Assembly (NCBI GenBank): GCA_022361095.1
Contig: JAKSBO010000538.1
Location: 1 to 8,967 of the forward strand
Reading direction: 5' to 3'
DNA length: 8,967 bases
Source of the DNA: Desulfobacterales bacterium
GTDB taxonomy: Bacteria; Desulfobacterota; Desulfobacteria; Desulfobacterales; Desulfobacteraceae
The position numbers and the translations under genes are program-made. A model generated the notes under the pieces. It ran no database searches. It was not told the origin of the DNA and was given only the letters and a program-made list of their open reading frames with translations. Shown here piece by piece: positions 7,393 to 8,967 of this stretch. Positions within the stretch are counted from its first letter, which is position 1; each line of letters starts with the position of its first letter.

Positions 7393-8122
7393 GGGTATCC
7401 TGATCCTTTTGGGACAAAGCCGGGTATTCAATGATTTCAATCACCCGGTCCGATTGATCAAACAATTGTTTGACCATATGCTGGAATCGCTTTGGAAAGG
7501 TTTTCTTGTCTTCAGGTGTGGCTTCCGGGCCAATGGCACTCATCAGGATGGCTTTGGGATTTACCGCCTTTTCGGGATGATAGTTGACACCCACCTGTCT
7601 GTTTGTATCCAGGCGGGTAAGCCGGATATCCGTATCAATGGGCGCACTATAATGCAGCAGGTTTCGCCGGTTGAACCGTCCCCCGGGAAGCCCGCCGAAT
7701 CCGAAATCCGTAGTCGCCCCGGTGATATTGGAAAGTACCGAGCCCACAACCCCGGCATTGTCTTGGGTGGGCCCCTGTCTGATTTCAACCTTTATCTCAC
7801 CTCTTTGGGGTAATTCATTTTTGTATAGGGCCTTGAGTCCTTTCCGGGCGGCAAGATAGGCACCGCCCACAACAGCGCAACTGTGCCCCGCCATCTTCAC
7901 CGTGTCCACATAGGTGATCTCTATGATACCCCCCTGGCTTGTCCCGATAAATCCGCCTAGCGCATCTTCTAAGACGATGGCGTCAATTTCGTCAAAAAAA
8001 GCAGGGTAGTGCATTTGGGAATGATCTTTTCCTTCGTTTGCCGTCCCTGAAACGGGGGTAAGTACAGAAATCAATGCAATGGCCAACAATCGCCAGGTTT
8101 GTTTTTCCAGTCTGATTTTCAT
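7385..8122 (-). CDS. Exported FmdE-like domain protein
   Basis: This is the first gene of the operon, 245 residues. A basic start (MKIRLEKQTWR) and the hydrophobic stretch LLAIALISVLTPVSG form a signal peptide cleaved near residues 26-28, so the mature protein is probably periplasmic. The core (about 40-195) resembles the FmdE family, named from the formylmethanofuran dehydrogenase operon of methanogens: AGHSCAVVGGAYLAARKGL (78-96, with the family GHxC motif at 79-82), RGEIKVEI (107-114), SNITGATTDFGFGGL (131-145) and GGRFNRRNLL (147-156), then RLTRLDT. The proline usual after the motif cysteine in FmdE is alanine here. FmdE-like proteins are thought to bind metal, but their reactions are mostly unknown, and no methanofuran pathway genes are nearby. 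Start: AAGGA lies 6 nt before the ATG. The stop overlaps the cytochrome start (ATGGATAA), so the two products are probably made together. The family assignment is from motif recall only. Confidence 0.75.
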   Translation of the reverse strand: MKIRLEKQTWRLLAIALISVLTPVSGTANEGKDHSQMHYPAFFDEIDAIVLEDALGGFIGTSQGGIIEITYVDTVKMAGHSCAVVGGAYLAARKGLKALYKNELPQRGEIKVEIRQGPTQDNAGVVGSVLSNITGATTDFGFGGLPGGRFNRRNLLHYSAPIDTDIRLTRLDTNRQVGVNYHPEKAVNPKAILMSAIGPEATPEDKKTFPKRFQHMVKQLFDQSDRVIEIIEYPALSQKDQDTHG

Positions 8123-8141
8123 TTTTTATCCTTTAAATAAA

Positions 8142-8147
8142 ATTATA
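8142..8147 (-). promoter_or_regulatory. Possible -10 element (TATAAT) before the operon
   Basis: A perfect TATAAT on the minus strand lies 19 bp upstream of the FmdE-like ATG. No good -35 sits at 16-18 bp; the nearest match, CGGACA, is 20 bp away. A start here would place the inverted repeat at about -56. The 5' leader would be only about 13 nt, which still includes the ribosome binding site. Confidence 0.35.
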
Positions 8148-8157
8148 CATCTGCCGC

Positions 8158-8163
8158 ATCATA
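8158..8163 (-). promoter_or_regulatory. Alternative -10 element (TATGAT) at class II distance from the inverted repeat
   Basis: TATGAT on the minus strand would give a transcript start near 8150-8151, which puts the centre of the inverted repeat at 8185-8198 close to -41. That is the normal spacing for an activating Crp/Fnr site overlapping the -35 region. There is no TTGACA-like -35, which fits an activator-dependent promoter. Confidence 0.4.
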
Positions 8164-8184
8164 CCTGTTGTCCGGGTCTTGTCT

Positions 8185-8198
8185 TTGCGCTATCGCAA
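8185..8198. promoter_or_regulatory. Probable Crp/Fnr-type operator, perfect inverted repeat TTGCG-N4-CGCAA
   Basis: Two perfect 5-bp half-sites, TTGCG and CGCAA, are separated by CTAT. Spacing and outer TTG/CAA bases match the FNR box layout (TTGAT-N4-ATCAA), while the inner bases differ. The site is 63-76 bp upstream of the FmdE-like start codon and downstream of the Crp/Fnr regulator gene that precedes the operon, so that regulator is the natural candidate to bind it. A second copy at the regulator's own promoter would be outside the window. Confidence 0.5.
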
Positions 8199-8225
8199 GT
8201 TGAGGCGAATTTTTATTTATGGTCT

Positions 8226-8257
8226 TAAAAAAGTTAGCATGGAATGTAAAAATGCTA
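8226..8257 (-). terminator. Weak stem-loop and T-run after the Crp/Fnr gene
   Basis: On the minus strand TAGCAT (8257-8252) and ATGCTA (8240-8235) can pair around an 11-nt loop and are followed by AC and a run of six T (8232-8227 region). The stem is short and AT-rich, so termination may be partial. It lies about 30 bp past the regulator stop and upstream of the inverted repeat, consistent with the operon having its own promoter. Confidence 0.3.
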
Positions 8258-8286
8258 TGCGGAGAAGAAGTTAATGGTGCGGTTGG

Positions 8287-8967
8287 TTATTGCTTGACTA
8301 AAGCCTTCAGAGCGTCGGGATCGGTAATGGTGACATTTTGGCGGGAGGATTTCAGCCAGCCGTTTTTTTCCCAATCGCTGAGGGTGCGGCTGACGGTAAA
8401 CATTGAGGCCCCGATATGGTCTGCGATATTCTGGCGGCTCAGGGGGATATCAATATAGATTCCATTCTCTTTTTTCCGGCCTGTGCTGGCCATCAGGCTG
8501 ATCATGAACTTGGCGATACGCCGGGGCGCCTGTTCCGAACAGAGATCCAGATAGCGCTGCTGTAAATCCTCCATACGTTCGAAAAGGAGGGTGATTAAAT
8601 CCAGGGTTATTTCGGGGTGTTCCCGGGCGATTTTAAGAAACCCGCGCCTGTCCCAGGAGATCACTTCCGTCTCTTTGATTGCCTGGGCCGTTACTGGATA
8701 AACGCCGCCTCTAAGTACAATAGGGGTGGCTGTCATCTCCCCGGAAGATATATAACGGATAATGACTTCCCGGCCCTGCAAATTGAGTTTTGACAGCTTC
8801 AGGCAGCCTTTGGCCACCAGATAACATCTTTGGGCAGGTTCTCCTTCGTGAAACAGATACGCCTTGGACTGCATGTGCCTGGCGGTACCGAATTTAATAA
8901 AATTTTTGTAGCGGCGGGAAAGCAGTATATTTAAAAAATGCGGATCGGAGTCTTTTTTTAATTGCAA
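8287..8967 (-). CDS. Crp/Fnr-family transcriptional regulator (5' end at window edge)
   Basis: There are 226 visible residues. A cyclic-nucleotide-binding-like beta-roll spans about 25-110 (LFHEGEPAQRCYLVAKGCLKL, then GREVIIRYISSGEMTA), the long dimer helix about 115-150, and a winged HTH_Crp domain about 155-215 (IPLSRQNIADHIGASMFTVS, then RTLSDWEKNGWL). The visible part lacks the N-terminal cysteine cluster of FNR; cysteines occur only at 48, 55 and 143, so an FNR-type iron-sulfur sensor is not evident. The effector (for example NO through haem, or another small molecule) is unknown. The recognition helix has S193-R194 as in FNR but phenylalanine (F190) where Crp and FNR carry a base-contacting glutamate. 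The first codon in the window is TTG, so the true start may be this codon or lie outside; the length is already typical for the family. It is probably the regulator of the downstream operon through the site at 8185-8198. Confidence 0.92.
   Translation of the reverse strand: MQLKKDSDPHFLNILLSRRYKNFIKFGTARHMQSKAYLFHEGEPAQRCYLVAKGCLKLSKLNLQGREVIIRYISSGEMTATPIVLRGGVYPVTAQAIKETEVISWDRRGFLKIAREHPEITLDLITLLFERMEDLQQRYLDLCSEQAPRRIAKFMISLMASTGRKKENGIYIDIPLSRQNIADHIGASMFTVSRTLSDWEKNGWLKSSRQNVTITDPDALKALVKQ

Noticed and set aside
7393..7440. Upstream ATG at 7440 as the cytochrome start
   Set aside because: It would add 16 residues before the signal peptide and lengthen the overlap with the FmdE-like gene; the ATG at 7392 gives a normal signal peptide with an AGGA motif upstream.
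1..8967. Mobile elements, CRISPR arrays, tRNA or rRNA genes
   Set aside because: No regularly spaced repeats, transposase or integrase motifs, or RNA gene-like sequences were seen on either strand.

Overview
The window looks like a piece of an anaerobic, Gram-negative chromosome, most likely a sulfate-reducer-like member of Desulfobacterota. This is inferred from the mix of a TonB-dependent outer-membrane receptor, a multiheme periplasmic cytochrome, an oxygen-sensitive ATP-dependent activase of the 2-hydroxyacyl-CoA dehydratase type and a Crp/Fnr regulator. No 16S or other phylogenetic marker is present, so the lineage is an inference. No RNA gene, insertion sequence, CRISPR array or integrase is visible.

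All five recognisable genes are on the minus strand, so the biological order runs from the right edge to the left. (1) 8967-8287 is a Crp/Fnr-family regulator whose true start may lie just beyond the window. (2) 8286-8123 is a 164-bp intergenic region with a weak terminator-like stem, a perfect 14-bp inverted repeat with FNR-like geometry, and two possible -10 elements. (3) 8122-7385 is an exported FmdE-like protein. (4) 7392-6271 is an exported octaheme cytochrome c with hydroxylamine-oxidoreductase (HAO) family landmarks. (5) 6258-4153 is a TonB-dependent receptor. (6) 4140-172 is a 1322-residue fusion of two BcrAD/BadFG-type ATPase domains and a dehydratase-like region. (7) 171-1 is non-coding or the tail of an opposing gene, with a hairpin terminator.

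Genes 3 to 6 form a tight four-gene unit. The first two overlap by 8 bp, and the next two junctions are each 12 bp long, with Shine-Dalgarno sequences touching the preceding stop codon. The operon therefore spans three compartments: outer membrane (receptor), periplasm (FmdE-like protein and octaheme cytochrome) and cytoplasm (ATP-driven low-potential iron-sulfur protein). A reasonable but unproven reading is that an external compound is imported through the receptor, handled by periplasmic redox or binding proteins, and reduced or activated inside by the large fusion protein, under control of the adjacent Crp/Fnr regulator. The substrate cannot be deduced from the sequence. This combination is the most noteworthy thing in the window.
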